From: CAWCDJ01 sp963778675
Lineage (GTDB): Bacteria; Acidobacteriota; Terriglobia; Bryobacterales; Bryobacteraceae
Direction of reading: 5' to 3'
DNA length: 64,000 nucleotides
Assembly: GCA_963778675.1 (NCBI GenBank)
Contig: CAVZVI010000010.1
Location: 1 to 64,000, forward strand
Positions 1 through 7,929 of the stretch are shown here, one piece after another. The first letter of the stretch is position 1, and each line of letters starts with the position of its first letter. Below the pieces are notes generated by a model that saw nothing but the letters and a program-made list of their open reading frames with translations, was not told the origin of the DNA and did not search any database. A program made the translations under genes and the position numbers.

Positions 1-482
1 CTTCAAGGCGAAAGGGCGTGAGTCGCACCGCTCGCTGCCCCTGCTGGTGCGCGATGCGATGATGGCGGAAGAATACGCCGGGGAGCTGAACAACCGGTTT
101 TTCGTTCTGGCGCGGCGTTTCTGGCCGGGACCGCTGACGATCATTGTCCCGGCTTCGGCCAAGGTTCCGCTGAAGGTGACGGGCAATACCGGCCGGCTGG
201 CGTTGCGGCGGTGAGTCGAAGTCCAAGATCGCGAATCAGCTCACGACGGTCCTGAACCAGCCCCTGATTTCCACGAGCGCCAACATTTCGAGCCATCCGA
301 CGTGCCGCAGCGGAATTGAAGTTTTCGGGATGATGGACGGGCGGGTAGACCTGGTGCTGGACGGCGGAGTTTGCGCGGGGCAGGGAGCCACGACGGTGGA
401 TATTACCGAACCCTACTGGCGCCTGATCAAGCCTGGCGCGATCGAGGAAAAAGAGATCGCCGAGTGCCTGCAGCCCTCCTGA
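1..482 (+). CDS. L-threonylcarbamoyladenylate synthase (Sua5/YciO/YrdC family), 5' truncated, frameshifted
   Basis: This is the 3' part of a gene for the YrdC/Sua5 enzyme that makes threonylcarbamoyl-AMP from threonine, bicarbonate and ATP for the t6A37 modification of ANN-decoding tRNAs in the cytoplasm. The visible peptide begins FKAKGRESHRSLPLLV and contains FWPGPLTIIVP, the family's RFWPGPLT signature. It then reaches LALRR and a stop at 212-214. In the +1 frame it resumes as SKSKIANQL, then PLISTSANIS (the STSAN signature) and VDITEPYWRLIKPGAI, ending at 480-482. The span from base 2 is 3n+1 bases, so one extra base near 201-220 explains the break. It is either a sequencing insertion or a recent lesion. 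The start lies outside the window. Confidence 0.8.
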
Positions 483-520
483 GGCCGGGGACCGGGCTGA
501 CCTCCCGGGCGAATCAGATG

Positions 521-712
521 TCAGACCTGGCGTAAGCGCTCGATCAGGGTTTCGACCACCGCCAGCCGCCGGCGCAATTCGTCGCGGTAAGCCCGATGAT
601 CGGTGTGGCGGATCCCAACCAGCAGCGTGGCGCGCTCCGACTCCATCATTTCCGAGAGAATCTCAATCTCCTCGCTCGTCAGGTTGAGAGGCTCATGGCT
701 CAAAGCGTTCAT
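521..712 (-). CDS. Small conserved-type hypothetical protein (63 aa)
   Basis: A short charged helical protein beginning MNALSHEPLNLTSEEIEIL and continuing with SEMMESERATLLVGIRHTDH and RDELRRRLAVVETLIERL. I chose the ATG at 712 over the upstream in-frame start at 748, because an AGGAGG Shine-Dalgarno sits a few bases before it (plus-strand 717-724). The composition (Leu/Glu/Arg, no membrane segment) suggests a two-helix hairpin. Small proteins with this LTxEE...RRTDHxxxRxxLxxR pattern are, to my knowledge, common and uncharacterised in acidobacteria. It lies convergent to the Sua5 gene and downstream of the esterase gene on the same strand, separated by about 70 bases. I cannot assign a function. 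Confidence 0.6.
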   Translation of the reverse strand: MNALSHEPLNLTSEEIEILSEMMESERATLLVGIRHTDHRAYRDELRRRLAVVETLIERLRQV

Positions 713-779
713 GAAAACCTCCTTCCGCGGATGCCCGCTCGATTTCATTGGACGCCCGGCCGGCCCTCACGTCAAGTGG

Positions 780-1814
780 TCACTTCTTGGCGCCGGGGTC
801 TTCCGGGGGTTTGGAATCTGTGCTCTTTTTCACGGGTTCAAAGAAAGAGCGCTCCGCCGTGTCGTTGGGGTCGGTCGAGACGGCGTGGTCGCGCCATAGC
901 CAGCGCATCATGCCGGGGAGAATGGCGCCGCCCATCTTCTGTCCGTGCTTGTTCATACCCCAGGTGTAATTGACGTCGTAGCCCTTTTCGGTGAGAGCGT
1001 GCATCAGGCGGACATTTTGATAGAACCAGTCGCGAGCCTGGTTGTACGTGCCACCGCGCCCCATTCCGCGATTGTCGTTGCGGCCGTCCTGGAGGAAGAT
1101 CCGGATGGGCTTTCTCTCACTCTTGAGGACGATATCGGGATACGCATTGCCGCCGCGCAGATCGACAAAGCTACCCACGATACTGAGGACCTTGTGGAAC
1201 TGCGCAGGCCGTTGCCACGCCACGGTGAATGCGGCGATGGCGCCGGAACTGGCCCCGCCGATGCCGTGCCGGTCCGGGTCCTTCGAGATGTTGTACTCCT
1301 TGTACAGCACGGGGAGGAGTTCATCGACGACGACGCGCGCGTAGCGGTCGTCGAGTGTGTTGTACTCCGTGGGGCGGTTGGTGGTGCGGTCGCCCCACTC
1401 GTGGAGGTTGGGCTCGGGCTGGTCGGGACGGCGGCCGGGATTGATGAAGACTCCGATCATTACGGGAATCTCGCGCCGGTAGATCAGGTTGTCCATCACG
1501 TTCTGCGCGCGCGCGTCGCCTTCGGGGTGCATGAACGCCTGCCCGTCGTTAAAGATCATGAGGCTGGCCGGGACCGCCGGATCATACTGCGCCGGGACAT
1601 ATACCCAGTAGGTGTGCTGAGTGCCGGGGTAGGCATTGCTGGGAAGGGTGAACGGGCCGCGGATCTCACCCTTGGGCACTCCTTCCTGCGGCAGCGAGTC
1701 CGGTCCCAGTTGATAGTGGATATCCGGATTGGGCGCCTGCCCCTGACTTTGCGCAAAGGCCGCTGCGATTCCCGCGAGCACGACGGCCGGCCGGCACACG
1801 CGTGTTGCTCTCAT
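780..1814 (-). CDS. Exported esterase, enterochelin-esterase/Fes-like alpha/beta hydrolase
   Basis: A 344-residue secreted hydrolase of the putative esterase family (PF00756; relatives include Fes/IroE and feruloyl esterases). It has a signal peptide (residues 1-22, hydrophobic VVLAGIAAAFAQS), an N-terminal strand region with TYWVYVPAQYDP, the nucleophile elbow G-A-S189-S-G within GIGGASSGAIAAF, a probable catalytic Asp in FLQDGRNDNRG (about 243-247) and the His in WGMNKHGQK (His290). The C-terminus is a charged tail rich in Lys, Asp and Pro. The start at 1814 follows GTGAGGG. It is divergent from the sugar isomerase-like gene at 1923, with a dispersed repeat in the shared upstream region. 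The substrate is unknown; a plant or microbial ester on a sugar would fit the neighbourhood, but that is inference. Confidence 0.85.
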   Translation of the reverse strand: MRATRVCRPAVVLAGIAAAFAQSQGQAPNPDIHYQLGPDSLPQEGVPKGEIRGPFTLPSNAYPGTQHTYWVYVPAQYDPAVPASLMIFNDGQAFMHPEGDARAQNVMDNLIYRREIPVMIGVFINPGRRPDQPEPNLHEWGDRTTNRPTEYNTLDDRYARVVVDELLPVLYKEYNISKDPDRHGIGGASSGAIAAFTVAWQRPAQFHKVLSIVGSFVDLRGGNAYPDIVLKSERKPIRIFLQDGRNDNRGMGRGGTYNQARDWFYQNVRLMHALTEKGYDVNYTWGMNKHGQKMGGAILPGMMRWLWRDHAVSTDPNDTAERSFFEPVKKSTDSKPPEDPGAKK

Positions 1815-1831
1815 AGAAATAATCCCTCACA

Positions 1832-1857
1832 CCCGCTCCCTTACGGGCGCGGCTCTG
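1832..1857. repeat. Dispersed intergenic repeat, copy 1
   Basis: A 26-base element, CCCGCTCCCTTAC followed by GGGCGCGGCTCTG, lies in the divergent region between the esterase and isomerase genes. A second copy at 35748-35773 differs at only two positions (GG to AG, and C to T in the centre). Both copies are intergenic. I recall this type of sequence being scattered in many acidobacterial genomes (read in one frame it gives PLPYGRGSV), which fits a high-copy non-coding repeat. The function is unknown. Confidence 0.6.
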
Positions 1858-1922
1858 TTGCGTCAACATATCACACTCGACGGCTTGGTATGCTGGAACG
1901 ATTGTCAGGAGGACTCACGAAC

Positions 1923-3017
1923 ATGGACGAAAAACAGGGGCAATCGCACATCGACCGGCGAGACTTCTTCAAGGCCACCGGCGCCGGTTTTGGCGCCGCC
2001 GGCCTGCTTGCGGCTTCCGCGGCTCCGGCCGCCGCGAGTCCGCTCACGGAAAAGGAAAAACTGGCGCGGATCGCCTCCAACACCTGGCCCATCCGCTACA
2101 TCTTCAAAAGCCGCATGGGCTTCGGCCGCAATCCGCGTGCCGAGGAGATGAAGAAGAAGTACGGGGAGCTGACCATGATGGACTTTCCCCAGTTCACCAA
2201 GGACACGTTTCCGGGCGTGACCCACATGGATCTTTTCTCCGGCCTCTTCGGCGACGTCACCGACGACAGCATGTACGTAGAGGTTCCGCTTCTGGTGGGC
2301 ACCGCCACGCGCGTCACCCGGGAGTTCGACCCGTCGAGTGCGTCCGGAAAACGATGGCTCGGCCAACTTGCGAATAAGATGGCAGCCACCGGCACGCGCT
2401 GCCAGCACATCTCCAACAATGCTCCGCGCGACATCTGCGTTCCGGACGAGGAGAAGCGCAAGGCCGGCGTCGAGGTTGCCAGGAAATGGCTGGACGGCGC
2501 GAAAATCCTGGGTGCCAAATCGATGCGTGTGAACAGCGGTGGTCCGCGGATTCCCCCCGGGCCGGTGGTGGCCAATGGAGACTATCCGAAGAACGACGAG
2601 CTCGCCGGGTACCTGACCCGGTGCATCGAATCGTTCAAGGCGATGGCGGATCATGGCAGTAAGGTGGGGGTGAAGGTGACGCTCGAGAACCACTGGGGCC
2701 TGACCGCGAATCCGATCAACATCCGGATCATCGTGGACGAAGTGAACAGCCCGTTCTGCGAGGCTTCGCCCGACTTCTGCAACTGGGAACACGAATACCT
2801 GATGTATCACGGCCTGAAGGCCCTCGCCCCGTACGCGCACACCAACGTGCACGCCAAGTATTGGAACCGCTGGAAGGATAACGACGTGCGGCGTTCGGTG
2901 AAGATCATGAACGATGCGGGGTTCCAAGGCACGTTCGCACTGGAGTACGAAGACGGCCCGTGGGACGGTGTGGAAGGGGCTAAGTACCTCTATAAGGAAG
3001 TCCTGGCCGCGCTGTAA
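1923..3017 (+). CDS. Tat-exported sugar phosphate isomerase/epimerase-like protein
   Basis: A 364-residue protein of the xylose-isomerase-like TIM-barrel superfamily (AP endonuclease 2 family). It starts MDEKQGQSHIDRRDFFKATG, a twin-arginine motif (RRDFFK) followed by a hydrophobic Ala/Gly stretch ending near AAAASP, so it is probably exported folded. The barrel follows, with PLLVGTATRVTREFD and KVTLENHWGLTANP (the metal-binding Glu strand), then YAHTNVHAKYW and GTFALEYEDGPWDGV near the C-terminus. The reading frame is open back to 945, but the start at 1923 is preferred because AGGAGG precedes it and everything upstream lies opposite the esterase gene. Family members isomerise or epimerise sugars or inositols. 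The exact substrate cannot be read from the sequence. Confidence 0.85.
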   Translation: MDEKQGQSHIDRRDFFKATGAGFGAAGLLAASAAPAAASPLTEKEKLARIASNTWPIRYIFKSRMGFGRNPRAEEMKKKYGELTMMDFPQFTKDTFPGVTHMDLFSGLFGDVTDDSMYVEVPLLVGTATRVTREFDPSSASGKRWLGQLANKMAATGTRCQHISNNAPRDICVPDEEKRKAGVEVARKWLDGAKILGAKSMRVNSGGPRIPPGPVVANGDYPKNDELAGYLTRCIESFKAMADHGSKVGVKVTLENHWGLTANPINIRIIVDEVNSPFCEASPDFCNWEHEYLMYHGLKALAPYAHTNVHAKYWNRWKDNDVRRSVKIMNDAGFQGTFALEYEDGPWDGVEGAKYLYKEVLAAL

Positions 3018-3130
3018 GGGACCGTGCAAAACCCCATCTTCTGAACCGCAGTCTTGCACGCGGAATCCCCCAATAACAGTGGCCGGAGGTTATGTTTTCA
3101 TGGCCCCGGCCGCGGTAGAGGGGGCGTGCA

Positions 3131-3961
3131 ATGTTACCTCCGATGTTCCGCGGCGCCGCCAGGGCGGCCGTTGCGGTTGTGTTTCTGGGCGGCGTTGTTT
3201 CGATGTTCGCCGGCGATCCGCCGGTCGATTCCGTGGAACTGTTGCAGCGCATCCGCAGCAAAGTAGCGGCGCGTCTTGCGCAGTTGCCGAACTACACCTG
3301 CAGCGAAGTGATCGACCGGTTCATCCGGCGTCCGTCTACCGGGCTCCAGCGCATGGATCGGGTGCAACTCGAGGTGGCCTTCGTCGGGAACCGGGAACTG
3401 TTCGCGCGGCCGGGAGGGGAGTTCCAGGAGGGCCACGCAAGCCGGCTGGTCAACGACGGCACCATCAGCGACGGCGAATATGGTTCGCACATCGTGAGCC
3501 TTTTCCGCACGGACCACGCGGAGTTCCGATACGCCGGGATGGCGAAGAAGGAAGGCCACAAGACGTATCGCTTCGATTTTCGAATGCCCCAGGAGAAAAG
3601 TAACTTCCTTTTGAAGCACGATGCCGCGGAAGGAATCGTCGGCTACAAAGGGTCGTTCTGGGCGGATGCCGAAACGCTCGACCTGGTGCGGCTGGAGATC
3701 AAGGCGGAGCACATTCCGTCGCAGATCGGCATCTATTCGGTTTCGGAAGCCATGCGGTACCAGATTGTCCACACCTCGACATCCGAATTTCTGCTGCCGG
3801 AGCACTCGGAGTTGACCGTATCCTACGACGGCGGCAATTACAGCGTGAACATGGTGAACCTGGAGCAATGCCGCGAATACACGGGAGAATCCAGCGTGGC
3901 GTTCGGATCCGCGACAGGGAGCGCGGACGACGGCGGGAAGAAGACGCCGGACAAGCAATAG
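3131..3961 (+). CDS. Exported hypothetical protein, acidobacterial type
   Basis: A 276-residue protein with an N-terminal signal segment (AARAAVAVVFLGGVVSMFAG) followed by an extended, mainly beta-predicted domain. The line LAQLPNYTCSEVIDRFIRR is a recognisable opening in a group of exported proteins of unknown function that I associate with acidobacteria. Later landmarks are HKTYRFDFRMPQEKSNF, GSFWADAETLDLVRLE and SELTVSYDGGNYSVNMVN. The C-terminus is a short polar tail ending GGKKTPDKQ. The fold may resemble LolA/LolB-like lipid-binding half barrels, judging from the YKGSFWADAETLDLVRLEI pattern, but this is a weak guess. It stands alone between the isomerase gene and the convergent regulator. 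Confidence 0.6.
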   Translation: MLPPMFRGAARAAVAVVFLGGVVSMFAGDPPVDSVELLQRIRSKVAARLAQLPNYTCSEVIDRFIRRPSTGLQRMDRVQLEVAFVGNRELFARPGGEFQEGHASRLVNDGTISDGEYGSHIVSLFRTDHAEFRYAGMAKKEGHKTYRFDFRMPQEKSNFLLKHDAAEGIVGYKGSFWADAETLDLVRLEIKAEHIPSQIGIYSVSEAMRYQIVHTSTSEFLLPEHSELTVSYDGGNYSVNMVNLEQCREYTGESSVAFGSATGSADDGGKKTPDKQ

Positions 3962-4103
3962 TCAGCCCCGCAGGTTTACACCCGAAGATCCGAATCTGTA
4001 CAATCCGTTCATGCGACCTGACGATCCGGGAGGGATCATCGTCGGCCCGGCGACGCGTGGGTGGTCGTGGATCGCCTCGGGTTGGGGCTCTTGCGGAAGG
4101 CTC

Positions 4104-6080
4104 TCACGATTCGGTACCCCTGTACTGATAACCGTGGCCTTTCACTGTGCCGATTACCCAGGCGTTGCCGCCCAGTTTTCTGCGAAGGCCTCGAACGACC
4201 ACATCGACAACATTGCTTCCGCCGAAAGGCTGCTTCCAAACCTCACGCAGCAGTTCGTCGCGTGTCACCACGCTGCCGGGACGCTGTGACAAGTAAGAAA
4301 TCAACTCGAACTCCAGTTTTGTGAGATTGAACCGGCCGCCGTCGCGGGTTGCCAACTGCCGGCGGGAGACATCAAGCTCGACCTGAGGTTTCGAAGAACC
4401 AACCGGCTCCCGCGACAGGTCGCTGCCGACGAACTCCAACATCCAATGCATTGGACCCTCTGGCCCAAACGAAAGCACGGCGGTGTGAAGGAGCGACTGA
4501 CCTATCGAGACAGTCAGGCCTGGTTCGAGTTCAAACCCGAGGTCCCTCACAGCTTGTGGAACCGACGCAGGTTCCCGGATCGCCGTAAACACCCCCACTG
4601 CTCGCGGATTCTCCAGATACGCTCGCTTGGCATCCAAAACGCAAGCCGCCCACTCCGGACTTTGGCGTTCCCCCAGGGTGCGCGACAGCAGACAGCGAAT
4701 CAAAAGGTAGGGCCGTCGCGGATCGCTCCCGCGAGCGTGCACGTAACTAAGCCAAACCGCCAGCAGCGGATCGCACTCGGCCAGAGATCGAGGGATATCC
4801 TGCGGCCGCGTCATGACGTAAAATCCGACCACCTCTCCAGCGCTTCCTCGAGCCACGGAGAACGTATGCGCAGCTTGTTTCCACCACTCGGACAGGATGG
4901 CAGCGCCACTGTCGCCATCATGGATTCGTGCTATGTCCAAAATCGGGTCGCGATCGGCGGGTCTGGCCCTTTCGACGGGCAGCGTAGCCCCGGAAGGAAA
5001 GAACGCCTCGCGTAGGACGGGGCGCTCCAACAGGAACAACAAGTCGGCGGTGTGCCGCCAGGTATCTCGCGCTCCCGCAACTACCAACTGATCTCGCATC
5101 GATTGCCAGGCTGCCCGTTTCAGTTTCCGGGTTCGGACAGGGTCCGTGGCCGCCACGCGGGACTCAATAGCCAGGCGAAAGGCATCGTGGAATACAAGCC
5201 CGTCGGCCGCCGACTCGACGAATGAAAGCCGGCGCAGATTCGCCAAAATGTCTTCGGCGGAATGGTCCGGCAGCATCGCTTCGAGAACGGGTCTAGTGAC
5301 GCGGCGAACGAGAGATGCGGCTTCGATCGCCTCCCTCAACACGGGGTCGGCGATTTCGTTTACGCACGAGAGCGCCAGGTAATCGATAACCTGATTGAGT
5401 TCCAGGTCGCCGGTGAGAGCGTCGGGGTTGTCCGCAAGACTGGCCGTACACAACTGGAGAGCGAGAGGATTTCCTCTGGAGAAGCGGGCAATCCGGTCCT
5501 GGACCGCTTCGGTGAACCCGCGGCTGGCCAGGAAGGCCGCGACATCTGCCTCCGGAAGAGGACCCAGCCGCAAACTCAGCACATGGTCCGCCCAACCGGG
5601 AGCTGCTATCCAAGGGGCGGTAGCGAGCGAACGCCCCATGATAATGAACCTCGCCGATGTGGGCAGGGCCGGAAGGAACTCTGTGCGCAACCAACCATCC
5701 AGAAGGCGCAGGGCTTCATAGTTGTCCAAGGCGAAAACCATCGGCTCGGCTAAGGCACCGACCGCGGCCGCCACCTCGGAGACATTTCTCAATTCCAAGC
5801 CGAGCGAGGTTCCGATGGCACCCAAAAGGCCGAGCGGAACCGGCTCGACGCCGCGGCAATCGAGCAGGCGCACCTGCCGGCCCCGAGCAGCCGATTCCCG
5901 CTCAAATACGCGCACCAGACTTGTCTTCCCGATGCCGCCAACGCCATGCAGGAGCACGATGAGCGGTCCTGTGGGATCGAACAGCGTGGCAAGCCGCGCC
6001 AACTCGCGCTCCCGCCCGCTGAAACGGTCAGCGTGAGAGCGCTCGAGACTGTCCTTGATGGTACTCATACAGCATCGCAA
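4104..6080 (-). CDS. AAA/NB-ARC-like ATPase with C-terminal OmpR-type winged helix (transcriptional regulator)
   Basis: A large cytoplasmic regulator. The N-terminal part is a STAND-like ATPase: FSGRERELARL, Walker A HGVGGIGKTSL (around residues 45-55) and a Walker B-like FALDNYEAL. It is followed by helical and winged-helix modules. A middle region (roughly 385-560: GEVVGFYVMTRPQ, AAVLDAKRAYLENP-type text, LGFELEPG) looks like a degenerate acetyltransferase (GNAT-like) fold. The last 90 residues (RFNLTKLEFELISYLSQRPG, VVTRDELLREVW, VVDVVVRGLRRKLG, GHGYQYRG) are a trans_reg_C DNA-binding domain. The annotated start at 6080 is a TTG; the ATG at 6068 (MSTIKDSLERS) may be the true start, and neither has a clear Shine-Dalgarno. 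It is divergent from the methyltransferase gene it may control. Confidence 0.85.
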   Translation of the reverse strand: MRCCMSTIKDSLERSHADRFSGRERELARLATLFDPTGPLIVLLHGVGGIGKTSLVRVFERESAARGRQVRLLDCRGVEPVPLGLLGAIGTSLGLELRNVSEVAAAVGALAEPMVFALDNYEALRLLDGWLRTEFLPALPTSARFIIMGRSLATAPWIAAPGWADHVLSLRLGPLPEADVAAFLASRGFTEAVQDRIARFSRGNPLALQLCTASLADNPDALTGDLELNQVIDYLALSCVNEIADPVLREAIEAASLVRRVTRPVLEAMLPDHSAEDILANLRRLSFVESAADGLVFHDAFRLAIESRVAATDPVRTRKLKRAAWQSMRDQLVVAGARDTWRHTADLLFLLERPVLREAFFPSGATLPVERARPADRDPILDIARIHDGDSGAAILSEWWKQAAHTFSVARGSAGEVVGFYVMTRPQDIPRSLAECDPLLAVWLSYVHARGSDPRRPYLLIRCLLSRTLGERQSPEWAACVLDAKRAYLENPRAVGVFTAIREPASVPQAVRDLGFELEPGLTVSIGQSLLHTAVLSFGPEGPMHWMLEFVGSDLSREPVGSSKPQVELDVSRRQLATRDGGRFNLTKLEFELISYLSQRPGSVVTRDELLREVWKQPFGGSNVVDVVVRGLRRKLGGNAWVIGTVKGHGYQYRGTES

Positions 6081-6183
6081 TCCATTGAAATCCAGAGAGT
6101 TATCAATGACCCTGATTTCTCATCCCGATCTCATCCCCGCCTCATGCTCGCCGGAGCAACCCGCGCCAATACTGACAGTGTAG

Positions 6184-6225
6184 AGCAGTTATTGCAGCCT
6201 GTCCGCAAGGCACCGGACAACTGCT
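6184..6225. promoter_or_regulatory. Two-part hairpin/inverted repeat upstream of the methyltransferase gene
   Basis: In the 181-base divergent region between the regulator (start 6068/6080) and the methyltransferase (start 6262), AGCAGTT (6184-6190) pairs with AACTGCT (6219-6225), and inside it TGTCCG (6200-6205) pairs with CGGACA (6214-6219). The element ends 36 bases before the methyltransferase ATG. It could be an operator for the winged-helix regulator or an RNA hairpin in the leader. This is inference from symmetry and position only. Confidence 0.35.
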
Positions 6226-6261
6226 GATTCCGCTCAGAAGAGAAAGAAAGAGGATACCGTC

Positions 6262-7320
6262 ATGAATATCAACGAACAAAAACTGCACGCGCTGCTGGGC
6301 AAGGTTGTGTCGGACTTCGGCGCCGTGTTTCAAGCCCCGCTGATCCTGATCGGGGACAGCCTCGGCCTGTACCGCGCGATGCGGGATGGCCAACCGACCA
6401 CTCCCGCCGCGCTCGCAGAACGAACGGCCACGGCCGAACGATACGTCCGGGAGTGGCTCAACGCACACGCAGCGGCGGGCTTTGTCGACTATCACCAGGA
6501 AAATGGAACATACTCGCTGTCGCCGGAGCAGTCCATGCTCTTCGCCGAGGAAGGCGGACCCGCGTTCATCGTGGGCGCCTTTCAGGTGGCGACGGGAGCG
6601 GGGGCCATCCGCCCGGCGCTGGAACAGGCGTTTCGAACCGGCGAGGGGCTACCATGGCACCGGCACGACCACCAGGTCTTTCATGGTACGGAGCGCTTCT
6701 TTCGCTCCGGCTATGTTGCCAATCTGGTCTCGAACTGGATACCGTCGATCGCCGGAGCTCAGGAATCGCTGACAAGGGGTGCCTCGGTGGCAGATATTGG
6801 CTGTGGCCATGGGGCATCCACTCTCCTGATGGCGCAGGCATTCCCGAACTCGCGGTTTTTCGGCTTCGATTCCCACGCCGCTTCCATTGAAGCGGCACAG
6901 GAGAGGGCCGCGGCCGAGGGTCTGTCAGAAAGGGTCCAGTTCGCCGTCGCCGAAGCCAAGGACTTTCCGGGGACGGGCTACGATCTGGTTACCATCTTCG
7001 ATGCTCTCCACGACTTGGGAGACCCGGCAGGCGCCGCCGCGCATGTCCGATCCAGCCTGAAGCCGGACGGAGCCTGGATGATCGTCGAGCCCTACGCCGA
7101 GGACCGGTTGGAGGCGAACTTCAATCCGGTTGGCCGCGCGTACTTCTCGGCATCCACGCTGCTTTGCACGCCCTGCTCACTGTCACAGGAAGGCGGACTT
7201 GCGCTGGGCGCGCAGGCTGGCGAGGCGCGCCTTCGAGCGGTCGTCACCAACTCAGGGTTCGGCCTATTCCGCCGGGCCGCGCAAACACCATTCAATCTGA
7301 TCTTTGAGGCCCGGGTTTGA
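6262..7320 (+). CDS. SAM-dependent methyltransferase with N-terminal winged-helix dimerisation domain
   Basis: A 352-residue class I methyltransferase. The N-terminal 90 residues (DSLGLYRAMRDGQPTTPAAL, ERYVREWLNAHAAAGFVDY) form the winged-helix domain typical of small-molecule methyltransferases. The catalytic Rossmann domain has motif I VADIGCGHGASTLLMA (about residues 176-191), an acidic FGFDSHAASIEAA and LVTIFDALHDLGDP. A leader with AGAGGA lies before the ATG. The regulator gene is divergent, and a YdhR-like gene begins 61 bases downstream on the same strand, suggesting a small regulon of regulator, methyltransferase and monooxygenase-like protein. The substrate is unknown; relatives act on small metabolites or are uncharacterised. 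Confidence 0.85.
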   Translation: MNINEQKLHALLGKVVSDFGAVFQAPLILIGDSLGLYRAMRDGQPTTPAALAERTATAERYVREWLNAHAAAGFVDYHQENGTYSLSPEQSMLFAEEGGPAFIVGAFQVATGAGAIRPALEQAFRTGEGLPWHRHDHQVFHGTERFFRSGYVANLVSNWIPSIAGAQESLTRGASVADIGCGHGASTLLMAQAFPNSRFFGFDSHAASIEAAQERAAAEGLSERVQFAVAEAKDFPGTGYDLVTIFDALHDLGDPAGAAAHVRSSLKPDGAWMIVEPYAEDRLEANFNPVGRAYFSASTLLCTPCSLSQEGGLALGAQAGEARLRAVVTNSGFGLFRRAAQTPFNLIFEARV

Positions 7321-7381
7321 GAGCACCATGCGCCGGCGGCATGCAGGTCATGCCGCCGGCACCTACGAGGAGACGTTTCAC

Positions 7382-7705
7382 ATGATTCTGCAAATCAATT
7401 TCAATCTCAATATGCCTGTCGAGGAATATCAGAAGATGGCTGGTTCTGTCGCGCATGCCTTTCTCGATGTGCCTGGACTAAGGTGGAAGATCTGGCTTCT
7501 AAACCCGGCTACTCAGGAGGCTGGCGGCATCTATCTATTCGATAGCCAGGCGTCCCTGGATGCATACCGAAACGGTCCATTGGTGGCACAGCTAAGAGGG
7601 CTCACGTCCATACGAAACATTTCGATGAAGCAGTTCGAAGTCATGCCAGAGATTACGGCCTTGACCCGCGGCCCCTTCGACGCGGCATTGACGTCCGACG
7701 CGTAG
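7382..7705 (+). CDS. YdhR-like putative monooxygenase (dimeric alpha/beta-barrel)
   Basis: A 107-residue protein starting MILQINFNLNMPVEEYQKMA. The ferredoxin-like ABM pattern is clear: PGLRWKIWLLNPATQEAGGI, YLFDSQASLDAYRNGPLVAQL, ISMKQFEVMPEITALTRGP. This matches the YdhR family (PF08803), small dimeric barrel proteins annotated as putative monooxygenases of aromatic compounds. The frame is open from 7304, but the ATG at 7382 is chosen because GAGGAG lies about 8 bases before it and the homologous text starts there. It probably forms an operon with the preceding methyltransferase gene. Confidence 0.8.
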   Translation: MILQINFNLNMPVEEYQKMAGSVAHAFLDVPGLRWKIWLLNPATQEAGGIYLFDSQASLDAYRNGPLVAQLRGLTSIRNISMKQFEVMPEITALTRGPFDAALTSDA

Positions 7706-7748
7706 CGAATCGCGGCGGAATGTGGTGACCCTTCACGCCGCCATAACG

Positions 7749-7837
7749 TGGTGCTGGAGGTGGGGGTCGAACCCACATGCCCAGTGAAGGGCGCGGGATT
7801 TTGAGTCCCGTGCGTCTGCCAGTTCCGCCACTCCAGC
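7749..7837 (-). tRNA. tRNA-Leu (anticodon CAA)
   Basis: The reverse complement gives an 89-nucleotide class II tRNA. The acceptor stem is GCTGGAG/CTCCAGC with discriminator A and an encoded CCA. The D-arm region TGGCGGAACTGGCAGACGC, the anticodon stem CGGGA/TCCCG with loop CTCAAAA (anticodon CAA, reading UUG), a long variable arm (CGCCC...GGGCA) and the T arm GTGGGTTCGACCCCCAC are all visible. It sits between the YdhR-like gene and the gene at 7930. Confidence 0.95.
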
Positions 7838-7917
7838 CTGGAAACTGCGGCGAAACCTCAGTATAACGTATACCCGTCCTGAGGCGGCCCGCTGCGAGTG
7901 CGATCCGGAGCGCTTGA

Positions 7918-7923
7918 TATACT
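7918..7923 (+). promoter_or_regulatory. Putative -10 box (TATACT) placed for a leaderless transcript
   Basis: TATACT ends only 6 bases before the ATG at 7930, so transcription from it would start at or next to the start codon. No Shine-Dalgarno is visible in between (GCATCG). The -35 region, about 17 bases further up, is a poor match. The prediction rests on sequence only. Confidence 0.4.
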
Positions 7924-7929
7924 GCATCG

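Noticed and set aside
945..1922. N-terminal extension of the sugar isomerase-like open frame
   Set aside because: It lies opposite the esterase gene and shared upstream region; the Tat signal and Shine-Dalgarno fix the start at 1923.
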